A stretch of DNA of 64,000 nt from Zygaena filipendulae (lineage: Eukaryota > Arthropoda > Insecta > Lepidoptera > Zygaenidae), in contig OU015655.1 in NCBI GenBank assembly GCA_907165275.2, positions 4,476,501 through 4,540,500 on the forward strand. The letters run 5' to 3'. This document shows positions 37,945 to 52,275 of this stretch, piece after piece. Numbering within the stretch: the stretch's first letter is position 1; the number at the start of each line of letters is the position of its first letter. The notes below the pieces were generated by a model. The model was given only the letters and a program-made list of their open reading frames with translations. It was not told the DNA's origin and did no database searches. A program made the translations under genes and the position numbers.

Positions 37945-40771
37945 TTAAAATTTAGGGCAAATGGTCTTTCTCAAATATTTTTTTCCGGAGGGCAAGGGCA
38001 CAGTAGTTACGCCCGCAGGGAATAATTTGTTAATTTGATCTTCGGTGACGGTTGGAAGTACCATGCAATCATCTCCCATCTAAAATAATATTTATAACCA
38101 TATTCTACAATAAATCTAAATAGGTGGAAATAATAAAAGGGGTAGGTACCTATAAGTTAAATGAGGGATGTATTGAAGCCGTCAATAATTCCTCCATAGT
38201 AAGTAGGTATATAATGAATAAAAACAAGAGATAACACTGATAATCACAGAGAAAACCTTAAATAAATGCCTACGTGGATTTTTTTTTTTAATTTTTTTAT
38301 TTATTAATCATTAAAAGTTACAATATACCGTTGGTTATTACAGCGCACATTTAAGCTCTTTCGAGTTTGTATTTGCGCAATAGCAGTCATCTGTGTTATT
38401 TATAATACAATAATAATACAATATATATAATAAATACAATTTACGCGGGTGACAGACTATTACATTATTGACCAGCTGCCCCGCGCGTTTCACCCGCGAT
38501 AATTTCAAAGTTCCCGCAGAATTGTTCCATACAAACTTTGCTATTCTGCTTCTTTGCTTTGCTGTTCCATACTATAGGCTGTGTGTCGATTCATCAGTCA
38601 TTCAGGACAAAGCATTTTATATGTATAGATTTATCGACGCGTCAGCTACGATGCAAAGAAAAGCATCACTCCGACCGCAAACTCACGATTAAGTATCGTG
38701 GTGGGTTTCCCGATAAGATGAGCAAAACAGGGCTGCCGAAATCGTCAATTTCATACAATAAAATAACTTTCTGGTTCTTAATTAGCTCATCTTATCCACT
38801 TTACCCTGGAGCCGGAGATACAAAAACCGTGCTTGTGCGGTGGGACTTAGTTGCGCTCTCAATTTTCATATATTTTTTACGTCAAACAATAATTTAATGT
38901 ATCATTTTAGCAGCTGTATATAAGTACCAAAATAACTATATTATTGTACCTACTTAAATATCTTTTTGGAGTATTTAATAAAATGTATAATATAGGTATT
39001 AATAGTATAATTACCTTCCAGTCCGCAGGAGTCGCAATTTTAGCTTTGTCAGTTAATTGTAACGAGTCAATTGCTCGTAGTATTTCACTATAAATACAAA
39101 ATACCTATTATAAATGATGTACCAAAATCAAATTATTATAATCAGTCACAAAAATTTACTATGGACACCATAATAGGCAAGATGAAGGGCATATAAATTA
39201 AAATTATATTTTGTCCGCCAGTGAGAGAGTAAAAAAAAATAATAGACACGTATTATTTGCATTGCAATTTATTGAAAAAATACTGAGATAAAACGCATTT
39301 TAGTTTAGGAGTGGGGACTCGTGACGTCATCACTACGTGACGTGCGTGACGTCACGCGAAATTTTGACTATCGCCGTATTTTTTGATTACGTAAAAAAAT
39401 GAAAAATACGTATCCAATTATTTTTTATTAATCTACAAGACGGACTAAAAACATGCTAAAAACTAAAATTTAGTCATCTAGTCCATCCTCACTAATATTA
39501 AAAATGCAAAAGAGAGTTTGTTTGTTTGTTACACTTTCACGCCTCAACGGATCATGAAATTTTGCATACACCTTGTCAGGGATACAAAGGACATAGGGTA
39601 CTTGGTATCCCGGAATCCCGCGGGAACTACGAAATTACCGCGGGGAACAGCTAGTTAGTTAAATAGATTGTCTTGGCGATTATCATCGTTTTTTGTAGTT
39701 AGTTATAGTTAAATAACGATTTTACATGTAGGTAATTGCAAGCAAATAACAGAGTAAAACGTCGCAGCCCTTCACATGGCCGGTTTTTATTATTGAATTA
39801 GCTGTTTCCCGCGGTTGCACCCGCGATAAATTCGGAGTTCCCGCGGGAACCCCTAACAACTTGTATGCAAAATTTCATGATGATCGATTGAGCCGTTAAG
39901 GCGTAAAAGTGAAACAAATAAACAAACTCACTTTCGCACTTATTATAAGTGTTAGTTAGGATTTCACTTATTATGGTATAGATTATAGGTATACCTCTTT
40001 ATTTGCCATTTTTTTAATTACTAGAACCTAACTATTCATCTGTTACTTACTCGAAATTTCTTCCAGTGGTAGCTGGATAGAGGAATGATAGTCTATACTT
40101 CTTGTTTGGATCTATAACGAACACAGCACGAGCTGTCACTGGCATACCCACAGTATCTAATTCATCTTTATCTACCATGCATAATTTTTTAGCTATAACT
40201 CTATCTTTGTCTTCAATGATCGGGTACGGAAATTTTAAACCATCATAACCTGCAACAAGATGACCTCATTAAAAGATAATTAATAAACAATACAAAAAGA
40301 TCCACTTAAAGGTACACTATTAATACCTGCATACAACTTTATATCCTTACACCATTCGAGATGTGACGAAATTGAGTCACATGATAGGCCGATAACTTTC
40401 ACATTACGTTTAGCAAATTCGGGTGATAAATTGATGACCCGTGCAAGTTCAGTTGTGCATACAGGCGTGAAATCTGAAGGGTGGGAAAATAAAATGCCCC
40501 ATCTAAAATAATTTGTAGAAAAACATTAGTTACAGAGATACACACATAGATAATTGTCAAAGGACACCATCATTATTAAATAAACTAAGTAGACAGAGCC
40601 GTGAAGTCTGAAACCGGAGTGCAAACTAGCTCTTGATAGTATACTAATTGAAAAATCAGCAAAATAAATTAAAATTAAATCTTACGAGTTTCCCAGATAG
40701 CTATAAAAATTTAGTTCACCCTCGGTAGTGTTTGCCGTAAAGTTGGGAAACGTATCTCCTAAGAGAAGCAT
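37945..40771 (-). CDS. peroxiredoxin-6-like (1-Cys peroxiredoxin), copy B
   Basis: Tandem paralogue of copy A. Exons on the minus strand: 40771-40686, 40502-40327, 40249-40051, 39087-39015, 38079-37945. Exon lengths are identical to copy A (86/176/199/73/135 nt) with identical phases, giving 222 residues from [11 protein letters not shown] to a TAA stop. The peroxidatic Cys is kept in [12 protein letters not shown], and [10 protein letters not shown] is kept. The triad His position is Tyr here ([11 protein letters not shown]), so the phospholipase function known for Prx6 is probably absent while peroxidase function should remain. In the last exon 31 of 44 residues match copy A, so the duplication is not recent. 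Intron 3 holds Helitron-like repeats and a cluster of TGACGTCA-type motifs; intron 4 holds another Helitron-like copy. No break in the frame is seen, so it looks functional. Confidence 0.95.
38468..38660 (-). mobile_element. Helitron-like repeat near Prx6-B
   Basis: Starts ccagctgccccgcgcg; shares GCAGAATTGTTCCATACA-type text with the copy at 53.9 kb. It lies in intron 4 of Prx6-B. Confidence 0.6.
39320..39357. promoter_or_regulatory. cluster of TGACGTCA / CACGTCA motifs
   Basis: GTGACGTCATCAC, TACGTGACGTGC and GTGACGTCACGCG lie within 38 bases in intron 3 of Prx6-B. TGACGTCA is the CRE/ATF site. The surrounding DNA is repetitive (its right flank matches inverted DNA at about 8,970-9,010), so this may be repeat text and not a gene-specific enhancer. 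Confidence 0.35.
39485..39657 (+). mobile_element. Helitron-like repeat in Prx6-B intron 3
   Basis: CACTAATATTAAAAATGC, TGAAATTTTGCATACACC and the end GGGGAACAGCTAGT. A well-preserved reference copy for the family. Confidence 0.7.
39793..39965 (-). mobile_element. Helitron-like repeat in Prx6-B intron 3, inverted
   Basis: Starts ttagctgtttcccgcgg and ends ACTCACTTTCGCACTTATTA. Together with the copy at 39.5 kb it forms an inverted pair separated by about 135 bases. Confidence 0.7.
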
Positions 40772-41876
40772 TATAGTTAAATAATAAAATTTAATTAGAT
40801 TTAATTAAAAAAATTATGGAAATAGAAATATACTAAAAATTTTGGAAAATAAAACCAATTCTAGAGTGATCAAAGAAATTATAATCAATGCGTTTTGGGT
40901 TCCAAGTTTAAAATATTAGACATGACTTTTTTTTTATTAGTCAAAGGTATATTTAGGTCAATTGGTAATGCAAGGAGATTTATTTTAGGTATGCTAGCTG
41001 TTCCCCGCGGTTTCACCCGCATTAATTTCAGAGAACCCTGTGTAAAAATGCTCTTTTTTATTAAATCAAAAACAATAATGATTTCAAACGATAGGCAGTG
41101 TAACGAATAACAATAAAATACAAATATACCTATCAAGAAAAAAAAAACGATTAATAAAAATTTACGAAGATATTTTTACGGATATTCAATTTCTTTTTTC
41201 AACTTATTCTCGATATTATTTTTTTATATTTTTTTTTATAATTTTTCTCGTTGGTAAAGTTGGGTCTAGTTTCATCTATTTACTTATGTGCACTTTGTAG
41301 GGAAAAGAATAGATGCCACTGGCTGACGGCTCTTGCGGGCTGCGAAGGGTCCACGTCCCACGATTAAGAACAGAAACTGGAAAAAACTGAAAAAATAGAT
41401 TACCAATCTTTTCTCCCTTTTAAATTTAAATCGATTTTGGCAAAAATCTATTAATTTAGGAAGAATTAATCGATTTTGTGGAAATTTCGATCAATTTCGA
41501 TTTACACAGGAGGATTTCGAGTACACAATTAATGATAAAACGACAACCTTTGGATTTTAAAAACTCAAATACAAAAATGGCTTTTTTGAAAGTTAACTTT
41601 AAAAAATAAAACTACTAAGAATAATAATTACTGCCACAAATTATTTTCAGTGCAGTGTATGTAGGTAACATTCGGAATTTATAAAGGTAATTTATAAATC
41701 GCGTATTCTTGGCAGCATTGGTTTTATTTACTCAAACGCAAACTTATTTTTTTTTATTTTTATTTTTAAATGCATTAATTTACTTGTAAATAAAAGAACA
41801 AAACCGATTAATTATAAACCTATCTGTAACCTACTATCAAGTATTAAGTTAAAAAAAATTGACAATGGCAACACTA

Positions 41877-42685
41877 AAGTGTTGCCAACTTAGGGGTTTT
41901 CCCCCTAGATTTAGGGGGAAAATGAATGCGTTGGGATTTTTTTAGGGGTATTATATTTATTGTTAGGGGTTTTTTGACATATTTTTTTCAAATTTTTATT
42001 TCTTATATTTTTTTCATCAAGAAAAATAGAGGTATAAAAATATAGGGCCTGAAGTAAAGCAATCTAGCCAATCATGTTTATTTGTTGATGTAACAGCTTA
42101 GCGACATCTAGTTTTCTTATTATCAGTGTTTACCATAAACATAATAGGTATAGGTGATAGGAGTCAGGACGCGACTGTGGTTACGTTGTCTATGCTTAGA
42201 ACTTTTGGCGGGATTTGAGCAGAAATGGACGTCAGTTTTATTTTTATTTTACTTACTTTATCGTTATTAATATTGTGTGAGTGTGGTGAAATTTGCATAA
42301 TAGTGATTCATTAGTGATGAGCAGTGTGCGGAAACAGTGAAATAGGTAAGATAAAATGGGGCGTTCGTCGGGAGTTTGTCGTTATATGCAACTTCCCACA
42401 GGTTTACTACGATCAATAGGAAAGCCGTAATTTCAAATAAATTATATTATAATTAGCATTTTGATAATAAATCTTCATTTTGTAATTACGAAAAAAAGAT
42501 TGGTCGTAAAAAAAAAATCAAGAGACATTTTGCTTTTGATTAAATTGTTTTTTTTAAGACCTATAATTTCACCTCAATGATTTCGAAACTAGGCAAAAAT
42601 CTAATGATATAATTTCATTTAGGGGGATTTAGGGGTTTTTGACTTAACTTTTAGGGGTAAATATTTTTGAGGGTTGGCAATACTG
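41877..42685. mobile_element. probable hAT-like element
   Basis: The left end reads AAGTGTTGCCAACTTAGGGG and the right end, inverted, CAGTATTGCCAACCCT, close to the CAGTGTTGCCAAC ends common in insect hAT elements. Flanks caacacta and catcactg match at 6 of 8 positions. The interior has repeated TTTAGGGG motifs near both ends and no long frame. It sits directly upstream of the supposed Cdc42 first exon. Confidence 0.5.
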
Positions 42686-42699
42686 CATCACTGCTCATC

Positions 42700-42824
42700 A
42701 ATGGCGTCACCGTCAATGACCCAGCCCGTCGAGTAATAACCCTACAGTTTCAGCGATTGCAGTTTCCATAATTTGGTTCTGAATTTGGATTGGAAATCGA
42801 TTGAACTCGTTACTTTTATCCCAG
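42700..42824 (+). promoter_or_regulatory. probable 5' non-coding exon / promoter region of Cdc42
   Basis: The stretch ends in a strong donor (ccaG|GTAAGT at 42824/42825) and lies upstream of the only coding gene on this strand nearby. It contains no long frame. A good acceptor (ctattttcag) at 45380-45381 precedes the Cdc42 start by 129 bases, so a first untranslated exon here spliced to 45382 is the simplest reading. The transcription start itself is not visible. Confidence 0.4.
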
Positions 42825-44224
42825 GTAAGTCAACTACTAAGCCTTCATTAAGAACAAGCGGTATTTTGGTTAAAACTAAATGCGAATCTATGAAACTGCT
42901 GGCCACAAAATGGAGGTCTGACTTAGGTCTGATAAAAATTTGTGACGATGTAAAAAAACAAAGAACCTAAACCTGTTTGTTTTAAGCGATTTTTATTTGA
43001 TTAGTTCCTTTGTGATCCGGTGTTTAGTTGTTGTGGTGTTTATTATTCAAGAGGTTGTTTAGTCAACAAAGTATGGATTTTGGATAGGAAGAATGTCGTT
43101 TAGTAGTAGGGGATGACTGGCGCGTATGGGTACTAAGGTAGGTCTGAGTACTCCTCGGTCACATACATCGTACCTAGGCTTTGGCGAATGTTTTTCCTGT
43201 ATTTTAACCTGCCTATAACTTTGCACTGACTGGTTTTCCATGGCCTGTAAGTGCCATGAACAGTGAAGCCTAGTACCTATAGTTAAAATAATGTTTTTTG
43301 CAGAGAACTGAAGCAAAGCCCATGAAAATATATTAATTGTTATATGGATGACATTTTCTGAATTACTGTCTATATTTTAACTGTAAATACTATAGTCATT
43401 AAGTAAATATTGTTAGTTGTTACTGATATATTAGAATTCTATGTATTCTCTGTCCGAAATAAAGTTAAGTGTGTGATTATCTTGAGTACATTTACCGTAA
43501 TTGCTATGCACATTACTTTATGTTTAAAAGTGGCAACTCCTGAAGCAAAATATTACGTACCCACTAATTATTTGTGAGTACAAGGTATTGTCTTTACTGT
43601 AATGTTAGAATGAGGGACTTTATTAAAAACTAATACTTAAACTAGTTGTGCCCGGGCATGAGTTGCATTGCAATGTTTTTATCAAAACTTATCCTGAATT
43701 ATTCACAACCCAGTAGTTTCATTATGCAATTGAACAAACAGTATAGAATGATAAGAAATCATTTTTATCTACTAAAGCTTCAGTTCCCTGTAACTTTCAG
43801 GTTTCTCTCAAGAACTTCTGTATGAAAATACTATCTTTGCTTATGTCCACCTTATTTACTACTTACCTGCCAAATTTCAGCTTCTTAGGTAAAGTGTATT
43901 TTAATATTATTCAATAATTAATTATTTTGATTATAATTAATCAATGAATTGCATTTTACTTAGGTATATAGGTTTCATAATTCACTTTACTTCTAATATT
44001 CTGGCTTCTATTGTGACTAGCACAACAATTCTGCCAGTGTCAAGTTGTGGATCTAACACAGGAGAATTTTATGTCATTATAATTGATATATGAATTGCCA
44101 ATGTTCTTGTTCATACAACATTTGACAACCAAATAGGTGCAAGTTTCTTGATGTGCAAGTAGATGTAGTGATGAAGACTCTGCTATTTTCTAGTCTATGT
44201 ATAGGTGCTTATAATAAAATCTAT

Positions 44225-44418
44225 ACTTAATAATATTATAAAGCTGAAGAATTTGTTTGGTTGAACAGGCTAATCTCAGGACTCCGGAACTACTGGTTCA
44301 AATTGAAAAACTATTACTATAGTATAAATATTATACATATAATGCTACAACCAGTAGGAGTGTAGTATGAAATTTACACGAGTGAAGTGAATAAAACCAT
44401 GGGGCGCAGCTAGTACAG
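44225..44418 (+). mobile_element. Helitron-like repeat, same subfamily as 29.5 kb
   Basis: TAATATTATAAAGCTGAAGA, TAATCTCAGGACTCC and the end GGGGCGCAGCTAGT. Confidence 0.7.
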
Positions 44419-44844
44419 TATATATTGTGTTATGTTTATATTGTAATGCAAATAAATTCATCATGTAATGCAATATAAATATTGTAAATTTAAAGCTACA
44501 TTACAAAGCTACATAGCATTATTTATTGCAAAAATATTTGTAAAAAGCTATTGCGAATAAGTTTTATGAAATTTTTTTGTTGTGCTAAAAAGTTTTGTTG
44601 CTTTCAATGTATAGATACAAAATTTTATTTAGGGATTTTATCTTTCAAAAGCAAGGTTTCTTTCTTTGTATTGCAGACTTAAAACAAATGGTGTCATATT
44701 ATTTATATATTATTTACATAGCTAGTCAATAATTATTGTATGGATAAGCAGTTACAAATTTACACATAATAATAAATTAAAAAGGTATTGAAGTATGTCT
44801 GTTCACTGAAGATATATAAATAGTTTATTATATCTATATAATAC

Positions 44845-45210
44845 TACCTGTGCCTTGCGGTTTCATCCGCGTGAGTTTCGGTATTCCCACAGAAACTTCA
44901 AAGTAGCCTAATTTACTCTTTATAACATCAGTATAGCAGTGAAAGTCCTGTCAAAATCGGTCCAACCGTTTCGGAGATTCATCCGTGCGAGTTTCGGAAT
45001 TCCCGCAGGAACTCTGAACTTCTTTTATTCTTCTTACTATAACAAACACAACAAAAAAAGAATTAGCGAAATTGGTCCAGCCGTTCACGTGTGATGCCGT
45101 GACCAAGAGAAATAGGGGTTCATTTTCAGACAAAAAAGATTTCACAAAGTCTTTGCGGGAACTCCCAAATTAATTAACCCGAGTGAAACCGCAGGGAATA
45201 GCTAGTTTGT
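44845..45210 (-). mobile_element. Helitron-like repeat with internal duplication
   Basis: Two modules with TCGGTCCAACCGTTTCGGAG and GAATTCCCGCAGGAACTC; the last ~80 bases (GCGGGAACTCCC ... GTGAAACCGCAGGGAATAGC) are in the opposite orientation, so the block is composite. Confidence 0.6.
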
Positions 45211-45381
45211 AAAAAATAAGCTTAACCATACTCAAAATGCATTGCGAAATATAATTATTCTTGAATATTGAAAATTCCGTTCTCATATTACAAGACAACT
45301 ACATTGTTGATTTACCTAGCTATTTAAATACATTCAGCAAAACTAGTGAAATTAATTTAACTTAAGTGTGTCTATTTTCAG

Positions 45382-47014
<1,633 letters not shown>

Positions 47015-47439
47015 TAAGGATCGTGCGCCCGCCCTTTATCCTACTCGTCGCTCCCACGCTATTCTATTTCCTATTAAACATCGACCACTCCCCTCCCGCG
47101 CCGCTGAAGTCTGCTGCGAACCACCGATTATAAATTCAGACGGCACTAGACACGAGTGATTTATTTATTTTTTTATAAATAGGTACATGAAGTCAAAAAA
47201 AAGATATTCAATCACTCAAGATTTTAAAATTTTTATATTAGTCCGCCATATGAATAGGTATCAGATCCTTATAAAATTAAATTATTTGAGCTGAAAAGAT
47301 GCAGATGTCCAAGATGAATTCGAATATTGTGGACTTATTTATGAGATCATAATGTTCGTATAGTGGTTCGCTGTTTGTATACCTCTGTAACTGTTTAACA
47401 GTAAGTGTTTATCACGGGTATACCTTGTGAAACCTGTTA

Positions 47440-47445
47440 AATAAA
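47440..47445 (+). terminator. candidate poly(A) signal of Cdc42
   Basis: AATAAA about 425 bases after the Cdc42 stop, followed by GT-rich and T-rich DNA. The sequence between the stop and this site has no long frame and few repeats, as expected for a 3' UTR. Later signals further downstream are possible. Confidence 0.45.
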
Positions 47446-47774
47446 TATATGACAATGTAATCGTACTTAATTATTATTGACACAGTTGTTGGAGCAAATA
47501 ATAAAGCAGCAAATGGGAAGCTTATATAGTATATTAATGGCCAAATTCTGGTCAATGTTAGTAGTTCGATTAGTAGTACTAAGGGTTCTTACTTAACGCC
47601 CCGTAAAATCAGTCTGCTAAACTGTAAAACAGTTTTCATTTTGTACACGAATTGGTTTGGTTTGGTCAAATCGGAAGTAATCTGTCACTTGCCTATTGAA
47701 CCATTGAAGAAAAAATGCTTTGTAAAATGAATATAACAAGTTTCGATTAAAAAAACTCACATAAATACAATCCT

Positions 47775-48075
47775 AAATTATATTATAAATGCAAAAGTGA
47801 GTTTTTGTTTGTTACTTTTACGCCATAACTACTCAACAGCTCACAGAAGTTTACATCACTATGTTAGGGGCACAGAAAAGGATATAGGATACCTACTTTT
47901 AATTCTGGAATTCCCTAACTAATGCGGGACATTAACAGCTATTAGATTGTTAATTAAACTAGATGTTCCGCGCGGTTGCACTCTAACGACGTGTATACAA
48001 AAATCCAGATGATCAGTTGAGTAATTGCGGCGTGAAAAGACAAGTTACTTTCGTATTTATAATAATATTAGTATG
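47775..48075. mobile_element. two Helitron-like repeats, head to head
   Basis: A plus-strand copy (about 47,775-47,945, TTATAAATGCAAAAGTGAG) and a minus-strand copy (about 47,957-48,075, starting actagatgttccgcgcgg) abut downstream of Cdc42. Confidence 0.6.
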
Positions 48076-50737
48076 GATTTCAAATTGTTTTTTTTTTTTA
48101 GAGAGGTTTCGTGCCCACGAATGCCTGTGGCACGTTTATGTCGTCATACTTTTTGTTCGATAGGCTGATTGTTTTTATTGAGGAGAAATAATACATTGTG
48201 ATATACAGTCGCTCGAGATCGTGTCGTCAATGTTATGGTATATAACTTTTTAATCATAGTAAAAAAAAAAACAGTTTTTCTTGAGAAACTTATGTAATCA
48301 TTCCATTTATGACCAAAGTTTTCGTTCATTAGTCCAGGTGCCTTTGTACTACTAATTTAACTGCAGGGAGTGGTCTAGACAAATTGATTTTGTTACCGGT
48401 AAGGCCACGGGCAACGAATGAACCAAAAACATCTAGAAGCAATTTACCACCGTAAATCTATCTATATTGCTCTACCTATCGACTCGTTATACATTGCTTG
48501 GTTTAAGGGGGATTGTTACGGTTAGTCTTCACACGAAATTCAGTTGAAATTTATTTATTCGTCGGATCGGAAAACATAGTATTACATTAAATAAAAAGCA
48601 GCCGTAGTATGTGAGTTGTGTCAATTGAAATTCGTATGAAATCTAACCGCGACGATTGGTTTTAATGTTATTATGATATTTCTAATTTCTTACCATTCAC
48701 TCATATGGAATGAGAAAACGCTAAAGTCTCCGTAAATCTAATATGATGAAGTAGTTTGGTTTGAAGGATCACAACAGGGGGAAAGATGTTATTTGCATTG
48801 ATGAAGTCAAAGTGTAGGTAACTATGCCATAATAATTATTTACAAAATGTTTATTGCTAAACGTAGGTATTTGCAATTGGTGGATGCATTGTTCGTGAAA
48901 AAATGTAATTCCTAAAGTTTTTTTTTATTAACTATGCACAATAAATGTTTTGTACCGACCGTAATTGCATTTTCTTATGATTGTTAAGTGTATTTACTTG
49001 ATGTGGATATTAACTACAGCATTATATGCCTGCATCCCTTTTATTATAATAGTGTGTCATTTTGGTGTTATAATTTATATTCAATTTACTTGTAATTTTT
49101 GTATTTTATAAAGAAATATTTCGTCTTATATATAATATGACGAAATGTTTGTTTTATGTATGCTCGGAAACAAGTGCTTGCAGGAAGATTAACTAAAATC
49201 AGGTTAGTTCAAACTAGGCTTCCCGTAATTATAAGGGACTGTATTAAAATATGTTTAATAAATTTACATTAGGTATGCAAATGATTATAAAATATATAGA
49301 ATGATAAAGTGAGCGCAGGTAATTTATATACTCTTTTATACGACGCGATAAGGTGAAATAATAATTTCAGCGTTATTAATATACCTACTTATACACTAGA
49401 AGTGTAAGGATTGAAAATAAAATTTGATGGAAGGGCTTTAACTTATAACTAACTAATAATATGGTTAACGAGGCACTGATAGACAATAGACCTAAAAAGG
49501 CCAACCATCTCTGTAACTGTCTCACGTCTCTTTCACTTTGCAATGAAATTTTGTCCATTGTAATTTCGACTTTGCACACTGTGCACTAAATTTCGATGTA
49601 GAATTAACCTGTTGCGGCCACACCCCAAAATAATAAATTATATTTTTTTTTTTATTTATAAAAAAGTGGAGTTTGTGGTTTTTTATCCTGTTTTTTTTTA
49701 ACTAAGACGGAGGAAAAGTTGCGTTTTAAATGAAGATCAAGATTTTTTTGTGAGATTTTCTTCCTATTGTTCTTTAACTAATATATTTCTATATCTTAAA
49801 AATAAAAAGGAAACTATTGGATTACTTAGATAGAGGTAATGTAAAGTTAAAGCTTAGCGCCCGATAAGTCAATAAATTGTTGTTTTTCTGCATGGGGTTT
49901 GCTGGACCTCATATGACCGCACGGGTCAAAATATCACTGGTGCTGTTAGTCCTGTGCGTGGTTTTCATAACGAAATTTTTAATCGCAAAACGTCTTAAAA
50001 ATTCTTAGCAAAGATTCTGAAAACATTGGTAGTACAATTAAAGGTTTAATTTTCTAAAATTAAATTTTCAAAATTTAGACAACATTAGTTTTGGGTATTT
50101 ATTAGAAAATTTCAGGATAAGGTTTAGGGAGTCGCAGCACAGATATGCTGCCGAAGTTTTCTTAAATGCGAATCGGTACTCGTGAATATATTATTATTTC
50201 ACCTTTCTGTTAGACGTATTAATTAACATCCTTCCAAAACTATTAAATGTGTAGTGTGGTGAAATTCTCTACTAAACATCAAACGCGCTTGGCCCGCAAT
50301 GACCGGAATGCAAATGCATGGCAAAGACCAATTCGTGCTATTCACGTGTAAAAATATTAATATTCTTTTCACTTTCTTTTGGGCATTGTTTCTTTCAAGA
50401 GTATTTGCGAATGCGACTTATATATCATATTAGTAACAACGCGTTATAGTCTTTGTTTTATATCACGATACACCGTATTAAATTAAGTATATAGATAGTA
50501 TTATTTCGATGATGTATTAAGACATGGTCGATCGCTAGGGAGTTTATAATATCACAATTAAATTTTTATTATCATAAAATATAACATAATTTTGTTAGTG
50601 GCACTGATACAGAGTATAATATGTATACCTGCTTAATTATCTATTTTTTTGTTGCATTAGATTTCGCGTAATCTAACTAAGTATTTCTATGCATTTTAAT
50701 TTTAAGACGGATTTAATGGTTTGACTGATCTATAGTC

Positions 50738-50935
50738 TATACTAATATTATAAAGAGGATAAGTTTGTTTGTAAGGGGTAATCTCTGTAACTAATGACCC
50801 GACTCTCTAAAGAAGCTACAGTATCCCTGATAACATAAAAACTGTTAATCCAGGTACAAAGAATCCTTTATGGAATCTCGAACACCATGCGCGCGAAACC
50901 GCGGGCATCACCTATAGAATATAATATTCTAAGAA
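50738..50935 (+). mobile_element. Helitron-like repeat
   Basis: Starts TATACTAATATTATAAAGAG and carries GCGCGAAACCGCGGG near its end. Confidence 0.6.
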
Positions 50936-52029
50936 CAAGAGTTCCTAAAGGAAACCCAAATTCACGCGGTGAAACAGCTAGATTTCAAGTTTGTTGTAAA
51001 ATATTAAAATGGAAAAATAAATACACTTCAGTTGTTCAATTAATAATTTTATGTATAAAGATGGGAAATACCAGGTGTTTCGAAAGAAATTTCATATTAA
51101 CTAAAACTTTTCTTTTGAGACACCTTGAAGTACTCTGTGCTCATATCGCTGATGTCAGGATGATATTTCAAGCATAACGACAATAAATGTAATGTATTAT
51201 GTAATGAGACTTAAGTAATGGCAGTTCCTTAACACGTGAACTAATTCCTTGGCTATTATAATAAAATTTTAACATTGAACTATAGATTAAGTTATGCTCA
51301 CATGTTATGTATAATGTTCAAGCACCGTTGAACTTGATGCCGCTTGCAAATAATGCGAATTGGTTATATCTGCGCGACAACTCATCATCACCATATTATT
51401 ATCGTATTTCGATACGATATGAAAATAACGTGAAACACGTGTATAATATATACTCAAATTTATAAGTGTGATTTTGTATGCCTTTATAATACTAAATTAT
51501 TTACCTACATTATTCTTATAAATTGTCGGATTTTCATACGAATTTCACACAATAAACTAGTTTTCGTACATATTCGAATATAATATAAAAAGTATGATAT
51601 TTATTTTGTATTATACCAAAATTATTTTATTAATTTTATCGATTTGTCATTATATTTAACGTGTACCTAATAATTATTGGATTTATTACGAGATAATTTT
51701 CATTTTATCAGTAAATAAGTAGCGATAGGTGTATATTGATTGGATTTAATAAATATTAGAATTGTAAATGCGTGTTCATACTTTATAACCTACTTATACA
51801 CAATATAAGGTGCTCCAAAACTAGCTGTAAATGTTTACAGGGCTGAAATTATACGTTATAAAATAAGGGAAACATAATTTTATAAGTTTGGTAGTTTTCA
51901 GAATATGAGGAAAATAAACTCATTGAAAAAACATCACCCTTACAAAACACATCGCATGCGAATTTTTGGAAAACATATTATGAGCATTCGCATGGGAATG
52001 TTACGATTCCGGGTGCGAAAAGTAATTCG

Positions 52030-52275
52030 GAATCGAATTGTGAGTTTCGGAATTCCCGCAGGAACTCCAAAGTAGCTGAATTTACTCCTTATAATATCAG
52101 CTACCAGTGAAAGTCCCGTCAATATTAGTCAGAACTCCCGCAGGATTTCATTATATCAGGAACCTTTGCGGACGCAGGCAGAACAATCCGCCAAAGTTTC
52201 ATCACAATCGGACCAATGGTTTAGAAACGCATAGAGGACAAACAAACATTCATTTTTATTTATTAAAGATATGAC
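52030..52275 (-). mobile_element. Helitron-like repeat, truncated
   Basis: GAATTCCCGCAGGAACTCC, ATCAGCTACCAGTGAAAGTC and a second GAACTCCCGCAGG module; the terminal CTAGT is lost. Confidence 0.5.

Noticed and set aside
50887..51177. Open frame of 96 codons
   Set aside because: Begins in the end of a Helitron-like repeat and continues into AT-rich DNA with no domain.
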